Source: an uncultured Prevotella sp.
GTDB taxonomy: Bacteria; Bacteroidota; Bacteroidia; Bacteroidales; Bacteroidaceae
Direction of reading: 5' to 3'
Length of the DNA stretch: 64,000 bases
Assembly: GCA_947170725.1 (NCBI GenBank)
Contig: CAMVUM010000005.1
Coordinates: 1-64,000 of the forward strand
Every line of letters begins with the position of its first letter. Positions within the stretch are counted from its first letter, which is position 1. The notes beneath the pieces were generated by a model. The model saw nothing but the letters and a program-made list of their open reading frames with translations. It made no database searches and was not told where the DNA came from. Positions 1 through 8,597 of the stretch are shown here, one piece after another. Position numbers and translations under genes: made by a program.

Positions 1-762
1 GATGCCACAAACTCAGAACTAAAAGGTAATCATACCTCTTCACTCAACACTCTGAACTCTAAACTAAACACTCACACCTCTAAACTCAAAATCCCCCGTT
101 GGTCCGAAGAGGACCGTCCTCGGGAGAAGCTTGAGCGGCTTGGGGCACAGGCTTTGTCGAGTGCCGAGCTGCTGGCCATACTCATCGGTTCCGGCTCGGT
201 GGGAGAGAGTGCCGTGGAGCTGATGAAACGCGTGATGGCCGACTGCAACAACAATCTGAACACGCTGGGAAAGAAGACCGTACGCGAGCTGACGGCATAT
301 CACGGCATGGGACCGGCCAAGGCAATCACCATACTTGCGGCCTGCGAACTGGGCAAGCGCCGCCAGCTGGAAAAGGCGGAGGAGCGCGAGGACCTCGGGT
401 CGGCCACGGCCATATACAACCATCTCCATCCGCTCATGCAGGACCTCGACGTAGAAGAGGCATGGGTGCTGCTGATGAACCGCAGTTTCAAACTCATCAA
501 GCGGCTGCGGCTCAGCCACGGCGGACTGAGCGAGACAGCCGTCGACGTGCGGCTGATAATAAAGGAGGCTCTGCTCTGCAACGCCACTGTCATTGCCCTC
601 TGCCACAATCATCCGAGCAACAATGCGCGGCCAAGCACAGAAGACGACCGTCTGACACAGCGGCTGAAGGCGGCCTGCGACACCATGCGCATTTATCTTG
701 CCGACCACGTCATCATCACCGACGGACGGTATTACAGTTATAACGAGGAAGGGCGGTTGTAG
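1..762 (+). CDS. radC: RadC family JAB/MPN domain protein (5' partial or start unresolved)
   Basis: RadC-family protein with an N-terminal helix-hairpin-helix region and a C-terminal JAB1/MPN metalloprotease-like domain. The zinc motif is clear: HNHPS, eight residues, then D. The cellular role of RadC is unsettled; the old DNA-repair assignment is not well supported. The ORF track starts at a TTG at 154, but the conserved family start (EEDRPREKLERLG) lies upstream at about 103-141 and the frame is open to base 1 with no ATG, GTG or TTG in between. The true start is therefore outside the window or non-standard. The upstream codons read through a dispersed intergenic repeat (25-58), which is unusual. 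Family identity is certain; the start is not. Confidence 0.9.
   Translation, partial: DATNSELKGNHTSSLNTLNSKLNTHTSKLKIPRWSEEDRPREKLERLGAQALSSAELLAILIGSGSVGESAVELMKRVMADCNNNLNTLGKKTVRELTAYHGMGPAKAITILAACELGKRRQLEKAEEREDLGSATAIYNHLHPLMQDLDVEEAWVLLMNRSFKLIKRLRLSHGGLSETAVDVRLIIKEALLCNATVIALCHNHPSNNARPSTEDDRLTQRLKAACDTMRIYLADHVIITDGRYYSYNEEGRL
25..58 (+). repeat. Dispersed 34-bp repeat, copy A (GGTAATCAYACCTCTTCACTC family)
   Basis: First copy of a family with the core GGTAATCAYACCTCTT followed by CACTC and CTCTGAACT. It lies in the open frame upstream of the conserved RadC start, so it may be translated. Other copies are at about 1434, 1515, 11729, 34139, 39683 (inverted), 50677 (inverted) and 50795. 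Confidence 0.75.
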
Positions 763-821
763 GAAAACCGAAGGGCACCTCTTTTTTCCCACATAGATAC
801 AGAAATCTCGCGATTTATGTG

Positions 822-829
822 TAATTTTG
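822..829 (+). promoter_or_regulatory. -7 promoter element for rbfA
   Basis: TAATTTTG matches the Bacteroidetes -7 consensus TAnnTTTG, 22 bases before the rbfA ATG. No good -33 TTTG at the expected spacing. Confidence 0.55.
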
Positions 830-851
830 CAAATAAAAACAACGAACCGAT

Positions 852-1187
852 ATGCAAGAGACAAGACAAAACAAGATAGCCAGGCTGCTGCAGAAGGAGC
901 TGAGCGTGATTTTCCAGCAACAGACACGCATGATGCGCGGTGTGATGGTTTCAGTGACACGCACACGCGTGTCGCCCGACTTGAGCATCTGTACGGCTTA
1001 TCTGAGCATCTTCCCCAGCGATAAGGGTGAGGAAATCCTGAAGAACATCACAGCCAGCGAGAAGACCATACGCTACGAGTTGGGAACGCGAACACGCCAT
1101 CAGCTGCGCATCATTCCCGAACTGCGCTTCTTCATCGACGACTCGTTAGACTATATCGAACATATTGACGAACTGCTCAAGAAGTAA
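852..1187 (+). CDS. rbfA: Ribosome-binding factor A
   Basis: RbfA, a 111-residue KH-fold protein that binds the 30S subunit and helps mature the 5' end of 16S rRNA. The sequence opens QNKIARLLQKELSVIF and holds the family pattern of a short helix followed by strands (VMVSVTRTRVSPDLS, TAYLSIFP) and a final RIIPELRFFIDDS segment. Length is normal. A -7 box lies 22 bases upstream of the ATG, so it probably has its own promoter downstream of radC. In Bacteroidetes rbfA is often followed by a LolC/E-type permease, as here, although a 373-base repeat-rich gap separates them. Confidence 0.96.
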   Translation: MQETRQNKIARLLQKELSVIFQQQTRMMRGVMVSVTRTRVSPDLSICTAYLSIFPSDKGEEILKNITASEKTIRYELGTRTRHQLRIIPELRFFIDDSLDYIEHIDELLKK

Positions 1188-1433
1188 TCAGGTCTGGGAT
1201 TGGAGTGCAGAGTGAGGAGGCTTGATTATCCTGCCGGACGTTTGACCATGGCGGGATACGGGTGAGGGAAGGTGACATGACGCAGATTTTGTCCTACAAG
1301 TAAAGAAGAGAAGGAATGGCTCTTTATAAGAACAAGAGTTATCATATCTCTTCCATGCTATTCTCTGAATCCAAGGTCAAAGGAGGTATAATAAGTTCAG
1401 AGCCTTAAAATCATCCAAGGCTCAAAACTTAAT

Positions 1434-1467
1434 GGTAATCACACCTCTTCACTCATCACTCTGAACT
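1434..1467 (+). repeat. Dispersed 34-bp repeat, copy B
   Basis: GGTAATCACACCTCTTCACTC then ATCACTCTGAACT; differs from copy A at only a few positions. Confidence 0.8.
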
Positions 1468-1514
1468 ATAAGAGCTCTGAACTATAAAAACTCTGAACTC
1501 AGTCCTATAAGAAT

Positions 1515-1548
1515 GGTAATCACACCTCATCACTCTTCACTCTGAACT
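1515..1548 (+). repeat. Dispersed 34-bp repeat, copy C
   Basis: GGTAATCACACCTCATCACTC then TTCACTCTGAACT, ending 12 bases before the permease ATG. Copies B and C lie 81 bases apart in direct orientation. Confidence 0.8.
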
Positions 1549-1560
1549 AAATTATAAAAA

Positions 1561-2790
1561 ATGAACTTCCCATTCTACATCGCCCGCCGCTATCTCTTCT
1601 CCAAGAAGAGCACGCACGCCATCAATATCATCAGCGCCATTTCGGCTGTCGGTGTGGCCGTGGCGACAATGGCTCTGGTGGTCACGCTGAGTGTCTTCAA
1701 CGGTTTCCACGACCTTGTGGCCTCACTGTTCACGTCGTTCGACCCACAGCTGAAGGTTGTTCCCGTGACGGGAAAGACAGCACCGGCCGACGATCCCGTG
1801 CTGACGTCCATACGGCGGTTGCCGCAGGTGGAAGTGGCCACGGAGACGGTGGAGGACATGGCGCTGGCCGTCTACGGAGACCGGCAGGCCATGATAACGC
1901 TAAAGGGAGTGGATGACAACTTCGACAGCCTGACACACATAACGGAAATACTCATTGGCGACGGAACATACGAGCTTCACGCCGCCGACCTCAGCTACGG
2001 CATCCCGGGAATAGGCTTAGCCGAAAAACTCGGCACGGGAATTACCTACAACAGCCCGATAAAGATATATGCGCCGCGCCGCGAAGGGCAGCTCAGCATG
2101 GCCGATCCGACGGACGGATTCACAGAAGACGAACTGTATTCGCCGGGCGTGCTGTTCAACGTGAAACAGGCAAAATATGACAAGAACTATATTCTTACCA
2201 ACATCGGCATGGCCCGTTCACTCTTCGACCAGCAGGGAATGGTCTCCGCACTCGAACTGCGCCTGAAGCCGGGAAGCGATTTCGACGCCGTCAAGGCCGA
2301 GATGAAACGGCTGGCAGGCGAACGCTACCGCGTTTTGGACCGTTTTGAACAACAGGAGGATACTTTCAAAATCATGAAAGTGGAAAAACTCATTGCCTAT
2401 ATCTTCCTGACATTCATTCTCATTGTGGCTTGCTTCAATATCATCGGCAGCCTGTCAATGCTCATCATCGACAAAAGGGATGACGTTGTGACGCTGCGCA
2501 ATCTTGGCGCGACAGAAAGGCAGATAAGAAGCATTTTCCTTTTTGAAGGCCGGATGATTTCGGCAATCGGCGCCATTGCCGGAATCACGATAGGACTGGT
2601 TCTGTGCTGGCTTCAGCAGACCTACGGACTGGTAGGGCTGGGACGGTCGAGCGGCTCGTTTGTTGTCGATGCCTATCCCGTAAGCGTCCATCCCGACGAT
2701 ATAGCACTAATCTTCATTACGGTGCTTGCCGTGGGATTTGTGTCGGTATGGTATCCGGTCAGGAGCATGATGCCGAAACAAAAGGTATAA
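1561..2790 (+). CDS. LolC/LolE-family ABC transporter permease
   Basis: Inner-membrane permease of the lipoprotein-release (LolCDE) type: an N-terminal transmembrane helix (about residues 20-46), a large periplasmic MacB-like domain (about 50-270), then three helices (about 276-302, 327-350, 380-399) forming the FtsX domain. The opening YIARRYLFSKKSTHAINIIS is typical of the family. It should move outer-membrane lipoproteins out of the inner membrane with an ATPase partner encoded elsewhere. Bacteroidetes often have one permease of this type acting as a homodimer, so LolC against LolE cannot be decided. The ATG follows directly on a repeat-rich leader. Confidence 0.92.
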   Translation: MNFPFYIARRYLFSKKSTHAINIISAISAVGVAVATMALVVTLSVFNGFHDLVASLFTSFDPQLKVVPVTGKTAPADDPVLTSIRRLPQVEVATETVEDMALAVYGDRQAMITLKGVDDNFDSLTHITEILIGDGTYELHAADLSYGIPGIGLAEKLGTGITYNSPIKIYAPRREGQLSMADPTDGFTEDELYSPGVLFNVKQAKYDKNYILTNIGMARSLFDQQGMVSALELRLKPGSDFDAVKAEMKRLAGERYRVLDRFEQQEDTFKIMKVEKLIAYIFLTFILIVACFNIIGSLSMLIIDKRDDVVTLRNLGATERQIRSIFLFEGRMISAIGAIAGITIGLVLCWLQQTYGLVGLGRSSGSFVVDAYPVSVHPDDIALIFITVLAVGFVSVWYPVRSMMPKQKV

Positions 2791-2862
2791 GGACTCTTTG
2801 TAGGGCCATATCCTGATACGGACTCCCCATCTCAAACACCTCAAACAAACAGTATGACATGA

Positions 2863-2911
2863 ACGCAAAAGAGCATTGTTCCCTATTTGAACAATGCTCT
2901 TTTGCGTTTTC
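2863..2911. terminator. Bidirectional terminator between the permease gene and murI
   Basis: Inverted repeat ACGCAAAAGAGCATTGTT / AACAATGCTCTTTTGCGT with a short loop and T-rich flanks, between convergent genes. Confidence 0.9.
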
Positions 2912-2939
2912 TCATATATTAGCTCACATTATATGAGCT

Positions 2940-3779
2940 CTATAATGTCACGCTCTCCACGTCAACATCCTTTTCGTGGAGGAACATCCGTGCGGATTCG
3001 CGAAACTTCTCGGGATTCTCGGTTGTCAGATAGTGTACGGTGCCACCACGCGTACAGCGCCGCTCCATCTCCAGGTGACGCTCAAGATACGACCGGAGGC
3101 TGGAAGCCACATAGTCGCCCTGAGGAACTATGCGCACACCGGAAGGGATGTATTTCCGTATCTTCGGCAGCAACAGCGGATAGTGGGTGCAGCCGAGGAT
3201 GACGGCGTCGATACAGCCGTCGAGGGACATCAGCTGGTCGATGCGCTTCTTTACGAAATAGTCGGCGCCGGGACTGTCGCACTCGTTGTATTCCACCAAC
3301 GGGACCCAAAACGGACAGGCTACGCCGGAAACTCTGATGTCAGGGAAGAGCTTCTGTATCTCCAGCGTGTAGCTCTCGCTTTTTATTGTTCCCTCGGTGG
3401 CCAATATGCCCACGTGGCGTGTAGTGGTGAGCGAGCCTATAATCTCTGCCGTGGGACGGATTATGCCGAGCACACGGCGCAATGGGTCAATAATGGGAAG
3501 GTCGTTCTGCTGGATGGTGCGCAGGGCCTTGGCCGAAGCCGTGTTGCATCCAAGGATGACCAAATGACACCCCATTTCGAACAGCTTCATGACGGACTGA
3601 CGGGTGAACTCGTAGACAACATCAAAAGAGCGTGTGCCGTAGGGAGCACGTGCGTTGTCACCAAGATAGAGGTAGTCGTACTGCGGCAACAGACGGCGGA
3701 TGCCGTGGAGAATGGTCAGGCCGCCATAGCCGGAATCAAAGATACCGATGGGACCGGGTGCGCTTGTAAGACTTTTCAT
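2940..3779 (-). CDS. murI: Glutamate racemase
   Basis: Converts L- to D-glutamate for peptidoglycan in the cytoplasm. The expected residues are visible: the DSGYGGLT block with Asp15/Ser16, the first catalytic Cys78 in LGCNTAS, and the second cysteine in LGCTHYPLL near residue 197. Length (279 aa) is typical. It is the last gene of the minus-strand envelope cluster (uppS-bamA-ompH-ompH-ompH-murI); murI next to ompH genes is a common Bacteroidetes arrangement. A strong terminator follows it. Confidence 0.97.
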   Translation of the reverse strand: MKSLTSAPGPIGIFDSGYGGLTILHGIRRLLPQYDYLYLGDNARAPYGTRSFDVVYEFTRQSVMKLFEMGCHLVILGCNTASAKALRTIQQNDLPIIDPLRRVLGIIRPTAEIIGSLTTTRHVGILATEGTIKSESYTLEIQKLFPDIRVSGVACPFWVPLVEYNECDSPGADYFVKKRIDQLMSLDGCIDAVILGCTHYPLLLPKIRKYIPSGVRIVPQGDYVASSLRSYLERHLEMERRCTRGGTVHYLTTENPEKFRESARMFLHEKDVDVESVTL

Positions 3780-3874
3780 AAGGCATGCTAAAAGGTTATG
3801 GCGTGCGGTTGGGACGGTGTGCGGTTAAGGAAAGATACTGATGGAAAGGCAGGGATGATGTGAAATAGGGGGGT

Positions 3875-4504
3875 CTAACGAAGCCGTTCGACGACGATAG
3901 GACCGATGTTCTCACCCTGTGACGGATTGATGAAAGGACAGGCGTTGTTGTCGGTATTGACGATGAAGGCATAGCCGCGCTCCTCTCCAATAACACGCAA
4001 CAGACTGCCGATACGGGCATGGAGCGGAGCAAGCAGATCACGCTCGGCCTCGGCAAGCAAACGGCGACTTTCTTCACGGAAGAGAATGTTGCGGTCCAGA
4101 AGTTCCTGCAACTCGCTCTGACGTTTCTGAAGAATAGTCTGCGGAAAATCACGCTGGCCCTCAAGAAATTCCTCATACTTCTTGTTGAAATCGCTCTCCA
4201 CACGCTTGGCTTCCGCTTCATATTTGGCTTTCAGGTTATCCAACTGACGCATGGCTGTGGCGTATGCCGGCATGGCATGAAGAACAGAGTCGTAGCTGAT
4301 ATATCCGAAAGTCAGCGACTTCCGTGATTGTGAAACGGCATCGGCCGACGAGGCCATCTCAGAAACAGGAGCGGCGGTCTTTCGTGTCTGACTGACCGCA
4401 TTGGCACTTCCCTGGACCGTCTGATCCGCCTGGACTGTCTGGCCTTTAGCCGAAATGGCTGTTATGGCGAGAAGAACAAGAAGAACCGGCAGCGATTTCA
4501 GCAT
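3875..4504 (-). CDS. OmpH/Skp-family periplasmic chaperone-like protein (third paralogue)
   Basis: Skp/OmpH-type protein that would hold unfolded outer-membrane proteins in the periplasm. I place the start at the second Met, where MLKSLPVLLVLLAITAISA forms a clean signal peptide; the ORF track begins 25 codons earlier at 4579 without a sensible N-terminus. After the signal comes a low-complexity linker with internal duplication (QTVQADQTVQ; ANAVSQTRK and ADAVSQSRK), then the Skp core (FGYISYDSVLHAMPAY) and a long charged coiled coil. It is more diverged and has a longer linker than its two neighbours. A terminator separates it from the second ompH, so it may be transcribed alone or by readthrough. 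Confidence 0.85.
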   Translation of the reverse strand: MLKSLPVLLVLLAITAISAKGQTVQADQTVQGSANAVSQTRKTAAPVSEMASSADAVSQSRKSLTFGYISYDSVLHAMPAYATAMRQLDNLKAKYEAEAKRVESDFNKKYEEFLEGQRDFPQTILQKRQSELQELLDRNILFREESRRLLAEAERDLLAPLHARIGSLLRVIGEERGYAFIVNTDNNACPFINPSQGENIGPIVVERLR

Positions 4505-4661
4505 GCCGCCAGGACAAAACCTGAAGCTTCCGGACTTTGCCACGCTACGAAAACATTGAATGGAATCCGACTTTTGCATGATTATGGTATTGTTTGTTGC
4601 CTGCTGTGTGACCGCTGAAGATGTGCCGCATGATGGCTTTTAGCGGCGACAATAGACCAAT

Positions 4662-4718
4662 GGGAAAAAAGAAGTGAGAGCGCGCCGGATATGCAGAATG
4701 CTTCCGGCATGCTCTCAC
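4662..4718 (-). terminator. Terminator after the second ompH gene
   Basis: Minus-strand hairpin GTGAGAGC..GCCGGA / TCCGGC..GCTCTCAC followed by TTCTTTTTT. Confidence 0.8.
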
Positions 4719-4733
4719 TCATACTTTCTCAGA

Positions 4734-5231
4734 TTATTTCAAACCGAGTTTGGATTTCACCTCGGCTGTAACGTCTGTGCTGAGGGTTGTGCTGATGTAA
4801 GGAACACCACCGGCAATGTCCATGATATAGACATAGCCGCCGGCCTGACCCACCTGCTTGATGGCGTCAATGACCTTTGTCGTGATGGCCTGCATCTTCT
4901 CCTGCTGGGCCTTGCCGAGAGCCTGCTGGTTGTCCTGATAGCTCTGCTGTATCTTCTGATACATTTCCTGAAGCTCCTGCTCGCGGCGCTGCTTGATGTT
5001 CTCGGGAAGCGTGGCCTGCTCCTTCTCGTATGCCTGCGACTTCTTGGTCAGCTCGTCCTGCATATTCTTCAGGTCGTCGTCATACTGCTTTGCCAATGCC
5101 TCCATCTCGGTTCTTGCCTTTGTGTACTCAGGCATTACCTGAATGATGTCCTGTGCGTTCACGTGTCCGAACTTCTGGGCGAATGCCGCCATAGGCGCAC
5201 ACATGAAAAGCATTAAAAGTAATTTCTTCAT
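4734..5231 (-). CDS. OmpH/Skp-family periplasmic chaperone
   Basis: A 165-residue Skp-type protein: signal peptide MKKLLLMLFMCAPMAAFA, then KFGHVNAQDIIQVMPEYTKA and a long Gln/Glu/Lys-rich coiled coil (about residues 40-125), ending in a small beta region (GGYVYIMDIAGGVPYIS). It should form trimeric jellyfish-like chaperones that carry outer-membrane proteins to the BamA encoded upstream. A 94-base spacer separates it from the first ompH. Confidence 0.93.
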   Translation of the reverse strand: MKKLLLMLFMCAPMAAFAQKFGHVNAQDIIQVMPEYTKARTEMEALAKQYDDDLKNMQDELTKKSQAYEKEQATLPENIKQRREQELQEMYQKIQQSYQDNQQALGKAQQEKMQAITTKVIDAIKQVGQAGGYVYIMDIAGGVPYISTTLSTDVTAEVKSKLGLK

Positions 5232-5325
5232 TGTCGTTATTGTTTTTAGTTTATATTATATTTCTTTTTCGGGGGAGAGAGAAAAGTGGAAGGAGGAGTG
5301 AGCATTCTTCACTCTCCGCTTTCCA

Positions 5326-5856
5326 TCAATTCGCGTATCCCAACTTCTGCAATACTTCGTTGCTAATGTCTATCTTCGGGCTTCCGAATATTATGCCGCT
5401 GTCACTGGCCCGGTCGAGGATAAGCTGATAACCGCGCAGATCGGCAATATCCTTGACGGCGTTGTATATCTCTTCCTGTATCGGTGTCATGAGACTCGTG
5501 CGCTTCTTGAACAGCTCACCGTCCGGTCCGAAATATTTTTTCTTCAGGTCGGCGGCGGCTTTCTCTTTCTCCACTATTGCGTCCTGACGGGCTGTCTTCT
5601 GCTCTTGGGATAGGAAGACAACTTCGTTCTGATAGTTCTTATACATCGTTTGGGCTTCCGTTGAGATAGCCTCCACTTCCGCCTGCCATTTCTTTGAAAC
5701 CTGATTCAACTGCTCGTTCGCACGCTCGTATGCCGGAATGTTCTTCAATATGAATTCCATATCCAGCAAAGCGAACTTCTGAGCCGACATATTCAATGAA
5801 AAGACGGCGAAAAAACAGAATAATACCAGTCTCATATTTCTTTTAGCTTTAAACAT
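5326..5856 (-). CDS. OmpH/Skp-family periplasmic chaperone
   Basis: Skp-type protein encoded directly downstream of bamA (34-base gap). The signal peptide is best read from the internal Met8 (MRLVLFCFFAVFSLNMSA); the first Met at 5856 is also possible. The core starts KFALLDMEFILKNIPAYERA and continues as a charged helix with a YFGPDGELFKKR segment typical of Bacteroidetes Skp1-like proteins. The position next to bamA supports a role in outer-membrane protein assembly. Confidence 0.93.
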   Translation of the reverse strand: MFKAKRNMRLVLFCFFAVFSLNMSAQKFALLDMEFILKNIPAYERANEQLNQVSKKWQAEVEAISTEAQTMYKNYQNEVVFLSQEQKTARQDAIVEKEKAAADLKKKYFGPDGELFKKRTSLMTPIQEEIYNAVKDIADLRGYQLILDRASDSGIIFGSPKIDISNEVLQKLGYAN

Positions 5857-5890
5857 TAAACTTGCAACCTTAGCCCTTCATTTAAGAAGA

Positions 5891-8521
5891 TCAGAATTCC
5901 TGTCCGAGAATGAAGTGGAACTGGCTTCCACCCTTCTGACCCGTATATTGAACAGTGTCGAAACCGTATGCCCAGTCGATACCCATCAGTCCGACCATCG
6001 GGAGGAAGATACGCACACCGGCACCGGCCGAACGCTTCATATTGAACGGCGAGAACTTCTTCGTATCGCTCCAGGCATTTCCTCCTTCAATGAAAGCCAG
6101 TCCGTAGATTGTGGTATTGCCAAGCATGAACGGATAGCGAATCTCGGCCGTGAAGCGGTCGTAGGCATAGCCGGGAGCCGCATACGGGGTGAGCGAACCG
6201 TTGTCGTAACCACGGAGTCCGATGGTCTCCTGAGCGTAACCGGTGGAATAGCCGCTCATTCCGTCACCGCCGACATAGAATGTCTCGAAAGGCGACGTCT
6301 TATACTTGTTGAATGAGCCAAGGATACCGAACTCAACGCGGGTCATGAGCACAAAGCACTTCTGGGCGTTGGTTAGCGGGGTGTATGTACGCAACTTGAA
6401 CTTCCACTTGTGGTACTCAATCCAGCGGTACTTGTCCTGTTGCTCCCGGTCGAATGTCGCCGACGTTCCGTCCGTAGCCATATGCTCATAGTCCTTATTG
6501 TCGAAAGCCGACCATGGCGGAGTGATGGTCAACGAGGCCATGAACTCAGAACCGCGACGCGGGAAGAGCTGGTTGTCCGTGCTCACACGTGACAGCGTGA
6601 TGCCAAGGTTGACGTTGTTGCAGTTTCCGTTCGAGATGAGGAAGTAGCGCCAGTCGCGCAGCATATATCTCGTATAGGAAAGCGAGAGCGAGAGCTGGAA
6701 ATAGTCGTCCGGCCAGCGCAGACGCTTGCCCCATCCGATAGAGGCACCGAGCATCTGAACATACTTGTCGTCGTCGAGGTAGCTCTCATAGTTGTTGTAG
6801 TATCCGTTGTAACTGCCAAAGCCGCCATAGTAGCTATAGTAGTTGTTCATCCAGCTGTTGTTGTAGTAGTTGCTGTTCACGTCGGTCTGCTTGGAGTAGA
6901 ACAGTCCCACGTTGAAAGCGTTGGGACGCTTGCCGTTGAACCACGGTGACGAGTAGCTGATGCTGTACGACTGATAATACTGAGCGTTGGTCTGTGCGCT
7001 CAGTGCCAGCTGCTCACCGTCGCCGATAGGCATTATACCCCGGTGCATCTTATTGCGGCCGAAGAGATTTCTCATGGAGAAGTTGTTGAGCTTCAGAGAC
7101 ACTCGTCCGATGACACCGGTCTGTCCCCATCCGAGCGAGAACTCCACCTGGTCGTTCGACTTCTGTTCCAGCTCCCAGTTGATGTCCACGGTTCCGTCCT
7201 CCTGATTGGGTTTGATATCGGGATTGACCTTCTCCGGGTCAAAGAATCCCATTGACGCGATTTCACGTGCCGAACGCATCAGCGCGTCCTTGGAGAACAG
7301 GTCGCCCGGCTTGGTATGGAGCTCACGGCGCACGACTTCCTCATACAGACGGTCATTTCCATATATGCGGACGTTGCTGATATGTGCCTGCGGTCCCTCG
7401 GTGATACGCATCTCAAGGTCGATGGAGTCGCCCACGATGTTCACTTCGGTCGGGTCAAGGCGGTAGAAGAGATAACCGTTGTTCCAATAGTAGTTTCCTA
7501 CGGCGTCTTCGTCTTCCGACAGTCGTTTGGTCATCTTCTTCGTGTCATAGACATCGCCCTTCTTCATGCGGAGCAGATTGTCCAGATATGATGTCGGTGC
7601 AACGGTGTTGCCGACCCACGTGATATTTCTCAGATAGTACTTCTGACCTTCGTCCACCTTCACATAGACGTTGACATGCTTCTCGTCGACCGTCCAGACG
7701 CTGTCCTCCACGATATACATGTCGCGGTAGCCGAGCTCGTTGTACTTGTCTATAAGGTTCTGCTTGTCTTTTTTATAACGTTCTTCGGTGAATTTCTTAG
7801 ACTTGAGGAAAGTCGACAGCTTTCCTGCCTCATGAGTCTTCGCGAATGCTCCTTTCCTGAAGAGGCCGCCCTTTATTTTCGATGTCTTCAGGTTTTCGTT
7901 TCCTTCGATGATGATGTGGCGAACCTTCATCTTGGCCTTCTTATCCACATTAACGTCAAGAATAACCTGGTTGTTGCCCGTGACATCGTCACGCTGCAGT
8001 ATCTCTATCTCTGCGTTCTTATATCCTTTCTCATCGAAATATTTCTTTGCGAGAATCTTTGCCTTGTCGATCATGTTCGGAGTTATCTGGCTTCCTTTCA
8101 TGATTCCGAGTTTGGCTTCCATATCTTCGCGTTCCGACTTCTTAAGACCGTTATAGTTGATGATGCTCACGCGTGGTCTCAGGGCCAGATTGACACGGAG
8201 GTAAATTTTCGAGCCCACGATAGAGTCGGCCGTAATGGAGACCTGAGAGAAAAGTCCGTGTTTCCAATATCGGCGTACAGCCTCGGTAATCTCATTGCCA
8301 GGCACACTGATCTGCTGCCCCACTTCCAAACCCGAGAGACTCGTGAGCACATAATCCTCATATCCCTCGACGCCTCTTGTGGTCAGGCCGCCTATCTCAC
8401 ACAATCTCGGCGTGCCGGCATACGAGATGTCTGGATTGACTATCTTTTCCTGTGCCTTCACCTGAGTTGCAAGTAACGGTGCCACCGCAAGCAACATGAA
8501 TACCTTATTAATATATCTCAT
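5891..8521 (-). CDS. bamA: Outer-membrane protein assembly factor BamA
   Basis: Core Omp85 protein that inserts beta-barrels into the outer membrane. It has a signal peptide (about residues 1-24), repeated POTRA domains (about 35-440, for example VSIINYNGLKKSEREDME and ISNVRIYGNDRLYEEVVRR), and a C-terminal 16-strand barrel ending in a terminal Phe (ILGQEF). Length 876 aa is normal for Bacteroidetes. An unusual Tyr/Asn-rich stretch lies at about residues 542-584 and is probably an extracellular loop. Neighbours (uppS upstream, ompH genes downstream) match the conserved order. Confidence 0.97.
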   Translation of the reverse strand: MRYINKVFMLLAVAPLLATQVKAQEKIVNPDISYAGTPRLCEIGGLTTRGVEGYEDYVLTSLSGLEVGQQISVPGNEITEAVRRYWKHGLFSQVSITADSIVGSKIYLRVNLALRPRVSIINYNGLKKSEREDMEAKLGIMKGSQITPNMIDKAKILAKKYFDEKGYKNAEIEILQRDDVTGNNQVILDVNVDKKAKMKVRHIIIEGNENLKTSKIKGGLFRKGAFAKTHEAGKLSTFLKSKKFTEERYKKDKQNLIDKYNELGYRDMYIVEDSVWTVDEKHVNVYVKVDEGQKYYLRNITWVGNTVAPTSYLDNLLRMKKGDVYDTKKMTKRLSEDEDAVGNYYWNNGYLFYRLDPTEVNIVGDSIDLEMRITEGPQAHISNVRIYGNDRLYEEVVRRELHTKPGDLFSKDALMRSAREIASMGFFDPEKVNPDIKPNQEDGTVDINWELEQKSNDQVEFSLGWGQTGVIGRVSLKLNNFSMRNLFGRNKMHRGIMPIGDGEQLALSAQTNAQYYQSYSISYSSPWFNGKRPNAFNVGLFYSKQTDVNSNYYNNSWMNNYYSYYGGFGSYNGYYNNYESYLDDDKYVQMLGASIGWGKRLRWPDDYFQLSLSLSYTRYMLRDWRYFLISNGNCNNVNLGITLSRVSTDNQLFPRRGSEFMASLTITPPWSAFDNKDYEHMATDGTSATFDREQQDKYRWIEYHKWKFKLRTYTPLTNAQKCFVLMTRVEFGILGSFNKYKTSPFETFYVGGDGMSGYSTGYAQETIGLRGYDNGSLTPYAAPGYAYDRFTAEIRYPFMLGNTTIYGLAFIEGGNAWSDTKKFSPFNMKRSAGAGVRIFLPMVGLMGIDWAYGFDTVQYTGQKGGSQFHFILGQEF

Positions 8522-8597
8522 TTATTATCTACTTGAATCCTTAGCTTAATATCCTTTCACCTTGTTTCCGGTGAAATCCATGTCCTTTATTATCCTT

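Larger units (their letters stand above)
1188..1560. other. Repeat-rich intergenic region
   Basis: No gene seen. It holds two full copies of the GGTAATCACACCTCTTCACTC repeat (1434 and 1515), partial degenerate copies (around 1340-1375), and scattered CTCTGAACT or TTCAGAG fragments. It forms the 5' region of the permease gene. Confidence 0.7.

Noticed and set aside
64-966. 300-residue minus-strand ORF
   Set aside because: Antisense to radC and rbfA, both certain.
2976-3791. 271-residue plus-strand ORF
   Set aside because: Antisense to murI with intact active-site motifs.
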